Shown in pieces: positions 23,341 through 32,530 of a DNA stretch of 42,769 nt. The position numbers and the translations under genes were made by a program. The stretch is from an uncultured delta proteobacterium (GTDB lineage: Bacteria; Desulfobacterota; WTBG01; CAIYCZ01; CAIRTM01): the NCBI GenBank assembly GCA_903911225.1, contig CAIWCT010000219.1, positions 1 to 42,769 of the forward strand, read 5' to 3'. The stretch's first letter is position 1, and each line of letters begins with the position of its first letter. The notes under the pieces are model-generated. The model saw nothing but the letters and a program-made list of their open reading frames with translations, did no database searches and was not told the origin of the DNA.

Positions 23341-24732
23341 ATGAAAGTCATCATCACAACAATAAACGCGCGTTTCACCCACAGCTCACTGGCTCTGAGG
23401 TATCTTAGGGATTCGATTGAAACTGAGTGGCAGGGAAAACCCGGCAGAACGGTAGAATTACGGGAATATTTTATCAGCCAGAAGCATCTGGATATTCTCT
23501 ATGACATGGTGCTCGCAGAACCCGATGTGCTTCTTTTGTCGGTGTATATATGGAACAGCAGGCTCATCGAAAACCTTTTACCCGACATCCATGCCCTGCT
23601 TCCAGACTGCATACTAGTCCTCGGAGGACCCGAGGTTTCCTATTATCCCCAAAAGTGGTTCGAACGTTTTCCTTTTATTAATGCTATCGTATCGGGAGCA
23701 GGGGAGGAGGCTGTACGATATTTGTCCTCTATTGACTTCAATATCCAGGGGGCTTTCCAACAGACGATCAACATGCCGGTTCATGATTTTTCCCATGTAC
23801 CCTTTCCTTACCGGGATGAGGATTTTATCAATCTGGAAAACCGCTATCTTTACTATGAATCATCACGGGGGTGTCCTTTTTCATGTTCCTATTGTCTGTC
23901 GTCACGGGAGGACAATCCGCTTTCTTTAAAAAATCTTACAACCACGTGCGCCGAGCTTGATATGCTGCTCAAGCACAAACCCATGCTCATTAAATTCGTC
24001 GACCGGTCATTTAATGCCAATCCTGAACGCGCCAGAGGAATCTGGAATTATTTGATGCTGCATCACGGTACGTCGGGGACCCGCTTTCATTTCGAAATCC
24101 ATCCCCTGCTGCTTGGTGAAGCAGATTTTAAACTCTTAGCCAAAGCCCCTGATGGATTATTCCAGTTTGAAATCGGCGTACAGTCCATTCATCAGCGTAC
24201 CCTTGATGCCATTCACCGCCCTTCGGACTGGCAAAAGACCAGAAGCAATATTGAACGATTGACAGTCGGGAACAATATTCATATTCATCTGGATCTCATT
24301 GTCGGCCTTCCTTTTGAGGGTATCAAAGAAATCGCAGAATCATTTGACGAAATCATCAGCTTAAAAAGCGGCCATTTCCAGTTGGGCTTTCTCAAAGGCC
24401 TACCGGGGACAGAACTTCTTGCAGCATTTTCAGATGCGAAGGCTCATCACAATGATATGATTTTTATGCATGAAGCGCCTTACGAAATAATACGTTCGCG
24501 CTGGCTTACAGCTTTAGAGCTGTCAGAATTAAAAAATATTTCTACATTGGTCGAAAATATCACCAACACGCACAGGTACGACGCGCTCATGCAGGCAGGG
24601 GCGATTCGCCACGGCGGGCATTTTCCGGCTTACACCCATCTCTTAAAGTTTTGTGAAAAAACCGGATTTGACATCAAGACGCGCAATGAAGAAAAGGTCA
24701 GGAAAATGCTGGAATCATGGTTGGGGAGGTAA
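23341..24732 (+). CDS. B12-binding radical SAM protein (DUF4080-type)
   Basis: Radical SAM enzyme with an N-terminal cobalamin-binding-like Rossmann domain (VLLLSVYIWNSRLIENLL, LVLGGPEVSYYP) and the iron-sulphur motif CPFSCSYC (C178, C182, C185). Later blocks such as FEIGVQSIHQRTLDAI and LIVGLPFEG are normal for the barrel. The C-terminal 90 or so residues match what I know as DUF4080. The ATG at 23341 begins the usual VIITTINARFTHSSLALRYL; a longer upstream frame adds unlike sequence. Length is 463 aa. Such proteins methylate or rearrange unactivated carbons; the substrate is unknown. It stands alone behind a good promoter, next to but on the opposite strand from another radical SAM gene. 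Confidence 0.87.
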   Translation: MKVIITTINARFTHSSLALRYLRDSIETEWQGKPGRTVELREYFISQKHLDILYDMVLAEPDVLLLSVYIWNSRLIENLLPDIHALLPDCILVLGGPEVSYYPQKWFERFPFINAIVSGAGEEAVRYLSSIDFNIQGAFQQTINMPVHDFSHVPFPYRDEDFINLENRYLYYESSRGCPFSCSYCLSSREDNPLSLKNLTTTCAELDMLLKHKPMLIKFVDRSFNANPERARGIWNYLMLHHGTSGTRFHFEIHPLLLGEADFKLLAKAPDGLFQFEIGVQSIHQRTLDAIHRPSDWQKTRSNIERLTVGNNIHIHLDLIVGLPFEGIKEIAESFDEIISLKSGHFQLGFLKGLPGTELLAAFSDAKAHHNDMIFMHEAPYEIIRSRWLTALELSELKNISTLVENITNTHRYDALMQAGAIRHGGHFPAYTHLLKFCEKTGFDIKTRNEEKVRKMLESWLGR

Positions 24733-24760
24733 CCCTTTACTGCTCATGAATGGATTGTTG

Positions 24761-24797
24761 CCATGCGCTCCCCTATTTCCAACAGGGGCAAGCAGAT
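24761..24797 (+). repeat. 37-nt direct repeat, copy 1 (left of SPASM gene)
   Basis: Identical to 26091-26127 at 32 of 37 positions, same orientation. Core hairpin CCCC (24770-24773) / GGGG (24785-24788) with loop TATTTCCAACA. The two copies bracket the minus-strand SPASM gene. Confidence 0.8.
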
Positions 24798-24865
24798 ATT
24801 CGTTATTGGTAGACGAATGAACAGCTATCCGATCCTGCGTTCGCTCATGAATAGCAGAGAGGCTA

Positions 24866-26008
24866 TCATGATTTCCACATCGAAATGTTGCGAAATAAAA
24901 AACCGTATTTTTTTATCCGGGACGAATCATCCATATAACAATAATTACAGCCATGGAGATCCTTTCGGTTTTCGCGTAACATTTTTCTGAAATTCCGATA
25001 TTGGCTGTTATTCCAGATTTGATCGAATGATTGTTGTAAAACATTACCCATAACGTAGTATTCGTCGGTAAGGTAGCAACACGGCATCACATTGCCGTTA
25101 GCTGCAATATAGGTCGAATACCAGGGAATCAGGCATGGCTTGCCACTTTTTTTCTCAATAGCCGCACTGTTTTGCTTAATCTGACCAATTGTAGTCTTCC
25201 ACCGGAAATAAAAAAGTTTCTCTTTTTCATCAGTACACAGGCTTATATCTTTCTCTATTTGCTCGATGGCCGTTTCCTTTTCTTCGTCGGTCGGGATTAT
25301 TCTCCGGCTTTCATCTGCATCAAAACCGTAGTCGTATACCGGCAGCAAATAAAAATCATCCAGTAAATTCAAATCTTTCAGCAGGGCATACATGTTTTTA
25401 TATTCGAGCAGGTTTTTGGCCTGTAAAGCACATAATATCCGGACCTCTGTTTGTTTTTTATTGCGATGAGCCATAAAATCCCGGAGCGCTGCCATACATG
25501 CGTCAAATTGAGCGTTTCTGCTGATTGTGTTAAACACTTCTTTTGATGCTCCATGGACTGAAAATGTAATAATGTTAGGAGGGCATTGGACAATTTGCGT
25601 ATTAAGCACTTTTGCAAGAGAAAGATTGCAGGGCATATTGGTTGTAATATTCCGCTCGCGACAGACAGCAATGATGGCGCCAATTTCTTTATTTAGCAAG
25701 GGCTCACCGAGTCCGTTGAGGGTTATGTAAAAAGGATTTATAGTTTCTGCGATGGGTAAAAAGTCATCTTTGTTGATATCACTATTAAGTGTGCGGTTGA
25801 TTGTATCTCTGGCGCCTCTATTGCACATGATACAATCGAAATTGCAGCGATCGGTAACTTCTATCTGCAATCGAACCGGCATTTTAACGGAAGCGGTATC
25901 CTTGCCTTCCATCATTGCTTTGAAAACCATACAACCTTTATAGAACCGCTTCCATACGGTTTTCACATCAGTGCCGAAAACATTTTTGAATTCATACATA
26001 AAGCTCAT
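24866..26008 (-). CDS. Radical SAM/SPASM-domain protein
   Basis: Radical SAM enzyme with a C-terminal auxiliary-cluster (SPASM) domain. Seen: CNFDCIMC (C55, C59, C62), TLNGLGEPLLNKEI, and a C-terminal Cys set (KPCLIPW, VMPCCYLTDEYYVMGN, HGCNYCYM) for one or two further clusters. Length is 380 aa, with AAGGAA before the ATG. SPASM proteins modify peptides or enzymes; others act on sugars or lipids. No obvious precursor peptide is adjacent. The gene is visibly AT-richer than its neighbours, stands alone, and is flanked on both sides by the same 37-nt sequence, all of which suggest acquisition. The substrate is unknown. Confidence 0.87.
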   Translation of the reverse strand: MSFMYEFKNVFGTDVKTVWKRFYKGCMVFKAMMEGKDTASVKMPVRLQIEVTDRCNFDCIMCNRGARDTINRTLNSDINKDDFLPIAETINPFYITLNGLGEPLLNKEIGAIIAVCRERNITTNMPCNLSLAKVLNTQIVQCPPNIITFSVHGASKEVFNTISRNAQFDACMAALRDFMAHRNKKQTEVRILCALQAKNLLEYKNMYALLKDLNLLDDFYLLPVYDYGFDADESRRIIPTDEEKETAIEQIEKDISLCTDEKEKLFYFRWKTTIGQIKQNSAAIEKKSGKPCLIPWYSTYIAANGNVMPCCYLTDEYYVMGNVLQQSFDQIWNNSQYRNFRKMLRENRKDLHGCNYCYMDDSSRIKKYGFLFRNISMWKS

Positions 26009-26090
26009 AAAGATTCCTTACTGCAAACATTGACATTCAAAAAACTAATTACACAATCAGCCCATGTCTTTGAGAAAAAAAAATACGTGG

Positions 26091-26127
26091 CCATGTGCTC
26101 CCCTATTCCCAACCGGGGCGAACAGAT
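26091..26127 (+). repeat. 37-nt direct repeat, copy 2 (right of SPASM gene)
   Basis: Second copy of the sequence at 24761-24797, with hairpin CCCC (26100-26103) / GGGG (26115-26118) and loop TATTCCCAACC. It lies between the SPASM start and the rarA stop. A 31-codon frame runs through it but its codon changes argue against coding. Confidence 0.8.
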
Positions 26128-26184
26128 GGTACATGACCTTGCCGAAAATCGGTTTTTCCCAAGCGTACTTCTAAATCCTGGTTA

Positions 26185-27489
26185 TTAGCAGCTTTCCTTC
26201 TTTTTCTTCGCAACATACTCCATGCGCTCCTTAATGATCTTTTCATAGCCCCGGTCACTGGGTGTATAGAACTTTTTGCCCTGCAGCTCTTCGGGAAGGC
26301 AGTCCATATCGACGACGGCGCCAGTGTAATTATGAGCGTATTTGTAGTCTTTGCCGTAACCCAGGTTCTTCATGAGCGAAGTTGGGGCATTTCGGATATG
26401 CAGGGGCACGGGCAGGGCGCCGGTCTGCTCGACAGCCTGCGCAGCCCGGAGGTAGGCAGTATACAGGGCATTGCTTTTCGGGGCGGTAGCCATGTAGATG
26501 GTTGCCTGCGCAAGGGCAAGCTTGCCTTCGGGAAGTCCTATGAAATGAAAAGCTTCTTTTGCTTCAAGGGCTATCTGCAGGGCCCGGGGATCGGCATTGC
26601 CGATATCTTCACTGGCAAACCGCACCAGCCGCCGGGCGATATACAGCGGGTCTTCGCCAGCCTCAAGCATGCGCACAAGCCAGTACAGTGAGGCATCGGC
26701 ATCGCTGTTGCGCATGCTTTTGTGCAGCGCGGAAATAATATTATAGTGCTCTTCGCCCGCCTTGTCATAGATGAGCATCTTTTTCTGCTGCGCCTCTTCC
26801 ACAATCTCCTGCGTAAGCTCACGAATGCCGCCGCTGCCCTTCGGGGCTATACCGGCGGCTATTTCAAGGGTGTTGAGGGCAACTCGAGCATCGCCCTGTG
26901 AATAGGCGATAATATGCTCAAGCACGTCATCTTCAGCCAGAAGGGCAAGGCGCCCCAGGCCCTTTTCAGCATCGGAGAGCGCCCGCTTGAGAATCTTTTT
27001 CAGGCTCGCATCGGTCAGGGCCTTGAGCACCAGAACCTTGGTGCGGGACAAAAGAGGTGAGATCACTTCAAATGATGGGTTTTCCGTTGTCGCGCCTATG
27101 AAAACTATATCGCCGCGCTCCACATGAGGCAAAAAAGCGTCCTGCTGCGCCTTATTGAAGCGATGAATTTCATCCACGAATAATATGGTCTGGCGGCCAT
27201 TTTCCTTTTTATCTTTTATAGCCTGCGCGATAATTTCCCGAACTTCTTTAATGCTCGACGTGACAGCGCTCAGTGGCATGAACAGCGATTTTGACGCAGC
27301 TGCGATTATGTGTGCAAGAGTTGTTTTTCCCGTGCCGGGTGGTCCCCACAAAATGATAGAATACAGCTCATCGCCCTCCATCATGCGCCGCAGGAGCTTA
27401 CCCGTGCCCAGCAGATGATCCTGCCCGACAAACTCCTCCAGTTTCTCAGGCCGCATTCGCTCGGATAGAGGTGTTTTTGTGTCAATCAT
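26185..27489 (-). CDS. rarA: Replication-associated recombination protein A (AAA ATPase)
   Basis: Clamp-loader-related AAA+ ATPase that acts at stalled replication forks (RarA/MgsA, eukaryotic WRNIP1). Seen: [17 protein letters not shown], Walker [10 protein letters not shown] (about 49-57), Walker [16 protein letters not shown], sensor 1 [12 protein letters not shown] and the C-terminal tetramerisation part with [13 protein letters not shown] and [11 protein letters not shown]. The ATG at 27489 is used because conserved sequence begins right after it; 32 further upstream codons are unlike the family. Length is 434 aa. It is divergent from the LysE-type gene across a 109-bp region that contains an inverted repeat. 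Confidence 0.95.
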   Translation of the reverse strand: MIDTKTPLSERMRPEKLEEFVGQDHLLGTGKLLRRMMEGDELYSIILWGPPGTGKTTLAHIIAAASKSLFMPLSAVTSSIKEVREIIAQAIKDKKENGRQTILFVDEIHRFNKAQQDAFLPHVERGDIVFIGATTENPSFEVISPLLSRTKVLVLKALTDASLKKILKRALSDAEKGLGRLALLAEDDVLEHIIAYSQGDARVALNTLEIAAGIAPKGSGGIRELTQEIVEEAQQKKMLIYDKAGEEHYNIISALHKSMRNSDADASLYWLVRMLEAGEDPLYIARRLVRFASEDIGNADPRALQIALEAKEAFHFIGLPEGKLALAQATIYMATAPKSNALYTAYLRAAQAVEQTGALPVPLHIRNAPTSLMKNLGYGKDYKYAHNYTGAVVDMDCLPEELQGKKFYTPSDRGYEKIIKERMEYVAKKKKESC

Positions 27490-27514
27490 GAACGTCTCGC
27501 CAGTACGAAAATAT

Positions 27515-27536
27515 GGTTGCGATTTGTACCGCAACC
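27515..27536. promoter_or_regulatory. Inverted repeat in the rarA/lysE-type divergent region
   Basis: GGTTGCG (27515-27521) and CGCAACC (27530-27536) form a perfect 7-bp inverted repeat around 8 bases, between the two divergent starts. It could be an operator or a 5' hairpin of the rarA message. No known regulator motif was recognised. Confidence 0.4.
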
Positions 27537-27598
27537 GGTTATCTACCTTGTAACAGATTTGCCGGCATGAGTGCAAGCTCTTCAATAAGGACTCTTCT

Positions 27599-28225
27599 AT
27601 GCTTCTTTACCTGCTTCAAGGCCTAACCCTTGGCCTGTCGGCAGCGGCCACACCCGGGCCGTTTCAGGCCTTTCTGCTCAACCAGAGCGCCCGTATCGGC
27701 TGGCGCCGCAGCCTGCCTGCAGCATGCGCCCCGCTTCTGAGCGACGGACCCATCATTGTGCTGGTCATGCTCATTCTCACCAGCATGCCCGGCTGGTTTC
27801 TTGAAACGCTGCGGTTTGGAGGCGGCCTTTTTCTGCTCTATCTCGCACGAGCAGCTTTTATGGCCGTAAGGCAAAAGTCTGATTTCGAACATGTCCTGCA
27901 CGAACCGGCTGCAAACAGCATTCTGCAGGCAACGATTCTAAATCTGCTCAACCCCAATCCCTATATTTTCTGGAGCCTTATCGGAGGCCCGATACTTCTG
28001 CAGGCATGGCAGCAGGGCCTGGGCTGCAGCCTTGCCTTTCTGGGAGGCATGTACGCAGCCCTGATCAGCGGCTGCGGCTGCCTTGTCATACTCTTTGCAA
28101 CAGCCGCACGCCTGGGCGCATGGGTCAACCGGGCACTGCTGTCAATCTCCGCTGCGGCCCTTGCCCTGTTCGGCGGCTATCAGCTCTTTGCAGCCCTCAG
28201 CATAATTATGCGCCGTTTCTCATAA
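27599..28225 (+). CDS. LysE/RhtB-family exporter
   Basis: Inner-membrane exporter of the LysE superfamily, whose characterised members export amino acids. 208 aa with about six hydrophobic helices. Seen: the N-terminal [18 protein letters not shown] (the family's AxPGP motif) and [20 protein letters not shown] (G-x11-D motif), then [15 protein letters not shown] (typical NPK/NPY block). The substrate cannot be inferred. The start follows TAAGGA. It is divergent from rarA, and 70 bp separate its stop from the next plus-strand gene. Confidence 0.85.
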   Translation: MLLYLLQGLTLGLSAAATPGPFQAFLLNQSARIGWRRSLPAACAPLLSDGPIIVLVMLILTSMPGWFLETLRFGGGLFLLYLARAAFMAVRQKSDFEHVLHEPAANSILQATILNLLNPNPYIFWSLIGGPILLQAWQQGLGCSLAFLGGMYAALISGCGCLVILFATAARLGAWVNRALLSISAAALALFGGYQLFAALSIIMRRFS

Positions 28226-28295
28226 AAAATTAGGTATCCGGTCGACTCTTAGGCTATAATAACAGTTTTATTAACCCTCCTCTGCGAAAAACCCT

Positions 28296-30806
28296 ATGAA
28301 AAGCGATCTGGAACAGTTATTGCCCTTTGTCAGCAAAGCAAGCCGGTATCTGGGCAATGAAATAAACGCCGTCAAAAAAGACCCCGAAACGGTCGACCTG
28401 ACATTTGCCTTTGCCTTCCCCGATGTGTATGAGGTCGGCATGTCGCACCTGGGGCTGCAGATACTCTACCATGTGCTCAACAGCATGCCGGGCATTGCCT
28501 GCGAACGCGCCTTTGCACCCTGGCCCGACGATATGGAAGCTGAAATGAAGGCTGCGGGCCTGCCACTTTCTACCCTTGAATCGGGCATACCCCTGCGGCA
28601 GTGCGACATGGTGGGCTTTTCACTTGAATACGAGCTTTGCTACGCCACAGTACTGCGCATGCTGAGCTTGTCGGGCATACCGCTCAAAGCCGCCGAGCGC
28701 GACCGTTCGTGGCCCCTTATCATTGCAGGCGGCCCAAGCACCTGCAATCCTGAGCCGGTAGCCGACTTCTTCGATGCCTTTGTGATCGGAGAGGGTGAAG
28801 AGGTGCTTCCGGAACTCTGCCGGGCATACCTGAGCTGGAAAAAGTCGGGCAGGGATAAAACAAGCCTTCTTGAAGCCCTCGCCGGTATTCCCGGCATCTA
28901 TGTCCCCTCATTTTTTTCCATCTCCTATAATGATGACGAAACCATACGGCAGGTCATCCCTCTTAAAAAAGGATATGATCATGTCGATAAACGTATCATC
29001 ACCGATTTTACGCACGGGCCCTGGAGTTCAAAACCCGTTGTCCCCTATATGCAGATCATCCATGACCGGGCAGGCATTGAAATAGCCCGCGGCTGCACGC
29101 GTGGCTGCAGGTTTTGCATGGCTGGCATGATCTACCGGCCGGTACGCGAAAAAAGCATCGACCGCCTCTGCGAGCTCAGCCGTGAAACCCTTGCGGGCAG
29201 CGGGTATGAGGAGCTGGGGCTTCTGTCTCTCAGCTCGGGCGACTACAGCGGCATACAGCCACTGCTGGGGGCGCTGATACGGGAGCACCGCAGCCAAAAA
29301 ATTGCCATGTCGCTGCCGTCGCTGCGGGTCGAGTCTCTCACGCGGGAGCTGATTGAGGAAATCAAGCAGATCCGCAAAACCGGTTTTACCATAGCCCCCG
29401 AAGCCGGCACGCAGCGCCTGCGCGACGCCATCAATAAGGGATTTACCGATAAGGATATTTTTTCAACGGCTACACGGATATTTGCCGCCGGATGGAACCT
29501 CATAAAGCTCTACTTCATGATAGGGCTGCCCACTGAAACCAGTGAAGACATTGATGGCATTGTGGAGCTGTGCCGCGCAATAGGCCGCCTTGACCGGCAC
29601 AAAAACCTGAATATCAGCATCTCCACATTTGTCCCCAAGCCCCATACTCCCTTCCAGTGGGACGCCTTTGAGCCTGCCGGCAGCATCCTTGAAAAACAGC
29701 ATTATCTCAAAGACAGCCTGCGCAGCAGAACCATCAAAGTTACCTATCACGATCATCGCCTGAGCCTTCTTGAAGCGGTTTTTTCCCGCGGGGACCGGCG
29801 CCTGGCCAACGTGCTTGTGCAGGCCCATAGACTTGGGGCGGGCTATGATGCATGGAGCGAGCATTTCAACCATCTGCTGTGGGAACAGGCATTTAGCGAT
29901 GCCGGCATTGATACGGCATTCTACCTGAAAGAGCGCTCCACAGATGAAATACTGCCATGGGATCATATCAGCTATGGCGTCACGAAGTCCTTTCTTCTGA
30001 GCGAGCGTGAAAAGGCCCGTCACGGTGAGACAACCCCCGACTGCCGCAGCGGACAGTGCAGCGGCTGCGGGGTGTGCGACGGGGAAGCGGTGAAGCCTGA
30101 AATAAATCCTGCCACCACTGAGACACCGCCGCATGCAGCCCTGGAAATGCTCCCTGAGCCCGACCCTTTCCGCTACCGCCTTACCTATACAAAAGAAGGC
30201 ACGGCTCGCTTCATAAGCCATCTTGAATTCAGTTCAAGCTTTTCCCGCGCCCTGAGACGGGCGGGACTGCCGCTGCGGTATTCGCAGGGATTTCACCCTC
30301 TGCCCCGCGTGACCTTTCACGAGGCGCTGCCCGTTGGCCTGGAGAGCAGCTCTGCATTGTGCGATATTGAATTGACGAAGCCTGTGCCCGCTGAAGAAAT
30401 ACTTGAAAGGCTTAACCGCGAGCTGCCCGGCGGCATTACTATCCTTAAGGCTACGGAAAATGTTTTGAAAAGCGGCGCAGCCCCTGCTACAATAAAAAAA
30501 TACAGCATCACACTACCTGACCATCCGGCCCTGCACTTTCCCGACACTGTCGGGCTTGCCCGCAGCATTGCTGATTTTCAGGCCTGTGAGACCTGTATGA
30601 TTCAAATTGAGAAAAAAGATAAAACCATAGAGATCGACCTAAAAAAAATAATTGCGAATATCTCCCTGAACTCTGACGGCACGCTCTTTCTGGCCGTTGA
30701 CGCTGATGGTCACAGCATGCCAAAAATTACAGACATTATGGCCGCTCTGTTTGGACTTGGCCCGCGGGAGCAAAAATCACTGCGCATTATGAAAATAGCC
30801 TTATGA
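28296..30806 (+). CDS. B12-binding radical SAM protein fused to DUF2344 (TIGR03960 + TIGR03936)
   Basis: 836-aa fusion. Residues 1-600 or so are the TIGR03960 radical SAM protein: FPDVYEVGMSHLGLQILYHV, IIAGGPSTCNPEPVADFFD, the cluster motif CTRGCRFC (about 268-275), TIAPEAGTQRLRDAINKGF, and a later CRSGQCSGCGVC set that may bind another metal or cluster. Residues 625-836 are the TIGR03936/DUF2344 domain: YRLTYTKEGTARFISHLEF and RYSQGFHPLPRV. The two parts are separate genes in some genomes. Function is undefined, but the gene is constantly found beside RNase G, suggesting an RNA- or ribosome-related modification (inference). It overlaps rng by 4 bp. A TATAAT stands 36 bases before the start without a good -35. 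Confidence 0.93.
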   Translation: MKSDLEQLLPFVSKASRYLGNEINAVKKDPETVDLTFAFAFPDVYEVGMSHLGLQILYHVLNSMPGIACERAFAPWPDDMEAEMKAAGLPLSTLESGIPLRQCDMVGFSLEYELCYATVLRMLSLSGIPLKAAERDRSWPLIIAGGPSTCNPEPVADFFDAFVIGEGEEVLPELCRAYLSWKKSGRDKTSLLEALAGIPGIYVPSFFSISYNDDETIRQVIPLKKGYDHVDKRIITDFTHGPWSSKPVVPYMQIIHDRAGIEIARGCTRGCRFCMAGMIYRPVREKSIDRLCELSRETLAGSGYEELGLLSLSSGDYSGIQPLLGALIREHRSQKIAMSLPSLRVESLTRELIEEIKQIRKTGFTIAPEAGTQRLRDAINKGFTDKDIFSTATRIFAAGWNLIKLYFMIGLPTETSEDIDGIVELCRAIGRLDRHKNLNISISTFVPKPHTPFQWDAFEPAGSILEKQHYLKDSLRSRTIKVTYHDHRLSLLEAVFSRGDRRLANVLVQAHRLGAGYDAWSEHFNHLLWEQAFSDAGIDTAFYLKERSTDEILPWDHISYGVTKSFLLSEREKARHGETTPDCRSGQCSGCGVCDGEAVKPEINPATTETPPHAALEMLPEPDPFRYRLTYTKEGTARFISHLEFSSSFSRALRRAGLPLRYSQGFHPLPRVTFHEALPVGLESSSALCDIELTKPVPAEEILERLNRELPGGITILKATENVLKSGAAPATIKKYSITLPDHPALHFPDTVGLARSIADFQACETCMIQIEKKDKTIEIDLKKIIANISLNSDGTLFLAVDADGHSMPKITDIMAALFGLGPREQKSLRIMKIAL

Positions 30807-32326
30807 ACTCAGAACTGATCGTCAATGTCACCTCATCTGAAACGCGCGTAGCACTTCTTGAAAACGGCATTCTGGCCGAACTGCATATCGAGCGCGAATC
30901 AGATAAGGGAATAGCAGGCAATATCTATAAAGGCCGGGTGCAAAGGGTTCTGCCCGGCATGCAGGCCGCCTTTGTCGAAATAGGCCTTGCACGTTCTGCA
31001 TTTCTTTATGTCGATGACGTGTATACCAACAACAGGGAATACACCTCCCTGTTTACCGTGTTCCAGGAGGAACAGGAAAACGCAGAGGTCGGAGATACGC
31101 CCGCGGTTCGCGAGCATATACCCTCCAAGCCCATCGAGGATATGCTCTCGGATGGCCAGGAAATAATGGTACAGGTCATAAAAGAGCCTCTGGGCACCAA
31201 GGGTGCCCGCCTTTCAACTCATATTTCCCTGCCCGGACGCTATCTTGTCTATCTGCCGACCATTTCCCATATAAGCATCTCCCGGCGCATAACCGATGAA
31301 ACTGAACGCAACCGCCTGAAGGAAACAGTGGAGCGCATCAAACCGGCCGACAGCGGATTTATCATCCGCACGGCAAGCGAGGGCGCCACAGAGGAAGAGC
31401 TGGCATCGGACATTGACTTCCTTGTCAAGCTCTGGGCGAACATTCAAAGCCGCATGAAGGCAGCGCCGGCGTCGACAATGCTGCACGAAGACCTGAGCAT
31501 CGCCCTGCGCGCTATAAGAGATCTCTACAGCAAAAATGTGCGAAAGCTTGTAGTCGACTGCCCCGAAACCTATGCCGGCATCATCCGTTTCATCGAAACC
31601 TTTATGCCGCAGCTTAAATATTCCGTAGAGCTGTACGAAGGAGATAAGCCGATTTTTGACAAATACGGCTTTGAGGTGGAAATCAGCCGGGCTCTGGGCC
31701 GAAACATCTGGCTTAAATCGGGAGGCTATATTGTTATTGAAGACACTGAGGCGCTGGTGGCCATTGATGTCAACACAGGCAGGTATGTGGGCAAAGGCAA
31801 CCAGAACGACACGATAGTAAAAACCAATCTTGAAGCAGTCAAGGAAATTGCCTACCAGATTCGACTGCGCAACCTTGGGGGCATCATTATCATTGATTTC
31901 ATCGACATGGAGCGCAAAGCAGACCGTGACGCGGTTCTCAACTCGCTGCAGGAAGCGCTGAAAAAAGACCGCGCAAAAACAAATGTTGCCAACATATCGG
32001 AGCTGGGGCTTGTTCAGATGACACGCAAGCGGGTACGGGAAAACTTAAGTGCCCATCTGTGTGACCCATGCCCGTACTGCGAAGGCAGGGGCCACATCAA
32101 GGGTATTCCGGCCATAGCATATGAAATTCTGCGAACCATCAGGAAGGAAGTGCGCACACCTCTCATACAGACAATAACGGCGGTCGTGCACCCCGATGTT
32201 GCAACATTCCTCTATGATGAGGAACGCACGGCTATTGAAGACCTTGAAAAAAAGCTGAAGAAAAAAATCAACATCAAGGCAGACCCCGCCTACCACCACG
32301 AAAAATACAGCATACTTTCCGCATGA
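30803..32326 (+). CDS. rng: Ribonuclease G
   Basis: Endoribonuclease of the RNase E/G family for rRNA 5'-end maturation and mRNA decay. Seen: the N-terminal S1-type RNA-binding fold (GNIYKGRVQRVLPGMQAAFV, FLYVDDV), the catalytic region with VAIDVNTGRYVG and IIIIDFIDMERKADRD holding the two metal-binding aspartates, MTRKRVRENL, and the zinc-link CDPCPYCEGRG. Length is 507 aa with no long C-terminal scaffold, so it is RNase G rather than RNase E. The ATGA overlap with the upstream radical SAM fusion indicates coupled translation. No ribosomal protein genes follow here, unlike in many relatives. Confidence 0.95.
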   Translation: MNSELIVNVTSSETRVALLENGILAELHIERESDKGIAGNIYKGRVQRVLPGMQAAFVEIGLARSAFLYVDDVYTNNREYTSLFTVFQEEQENAEVGDTPAVREHIPSKPIEDMLSDGQEIMVQVIKEPLGTKGARLSTHISLPGRYLVYLPTISHISISRRITDETERNRLKETVERIKPADSGFIIRTASEGATEEELASDIDFLVKLWANIQSRMKAAPASTMLHEDLSIALRAIRDLYSKNVRKLVVDCPETYAGIIRFIETFMPQLKYSVELYEGDKPIFDKYGFEVEISRALGRNIWLKSGGYIVIEDTEALVAIDVNTGRYVGKGNQNDTIVKTNLEAVKEIAYQIRLRNLGGIIIIDFIDMERKADRDAVLNSLQEALKKDRAKTNVANISELGLVQMTRKRVRENLSAHLCDPCPYCEGRGHIKGIPAIAYEILRTIRKEVRTPLIQTITAVVHPDVATFLYDEERTAIEDLEKKLKKKINIKADPAYHHEKYSILSA

Positions 32327-32530
32327 TTGGCATTTTTCTTTTTACTATAGATAGTTTACCTTTTCTGACATCTCGACCGCAGGGAGAGATCTTGGACTAA
32401 AGTAAAATACAGGTGTTAAGATTTTTCATCCCGCTTGCAGCGGTATTCAAAATGACAAAGGGCTACACCATTTAAAAAAATGCATTATGGCCGGACACGT
32501 GTCTTGCCTTTACCTGCTGGAGCTTTAACC

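Noticed and set aside
26093-26188. A 31-codon frame starting MCSPIPNRGEQ through repeat copy 2, with a similar frame (MRSPISNRGKQ) through copy 1, considered as SPASM substrate peptides
   Set aside because: Of the four codons that differ between the copies three change the amino acid, no ribosome site is present, and the frames diverge completely after the repeat. The hairpin explanation fits better.
29463-30221. A 252-codon open frame opposite the TIGR03960-type gene
   Set aside because: It is antisense to conserved radical SAM and DUF2344 sequence and shows no motif of its own.
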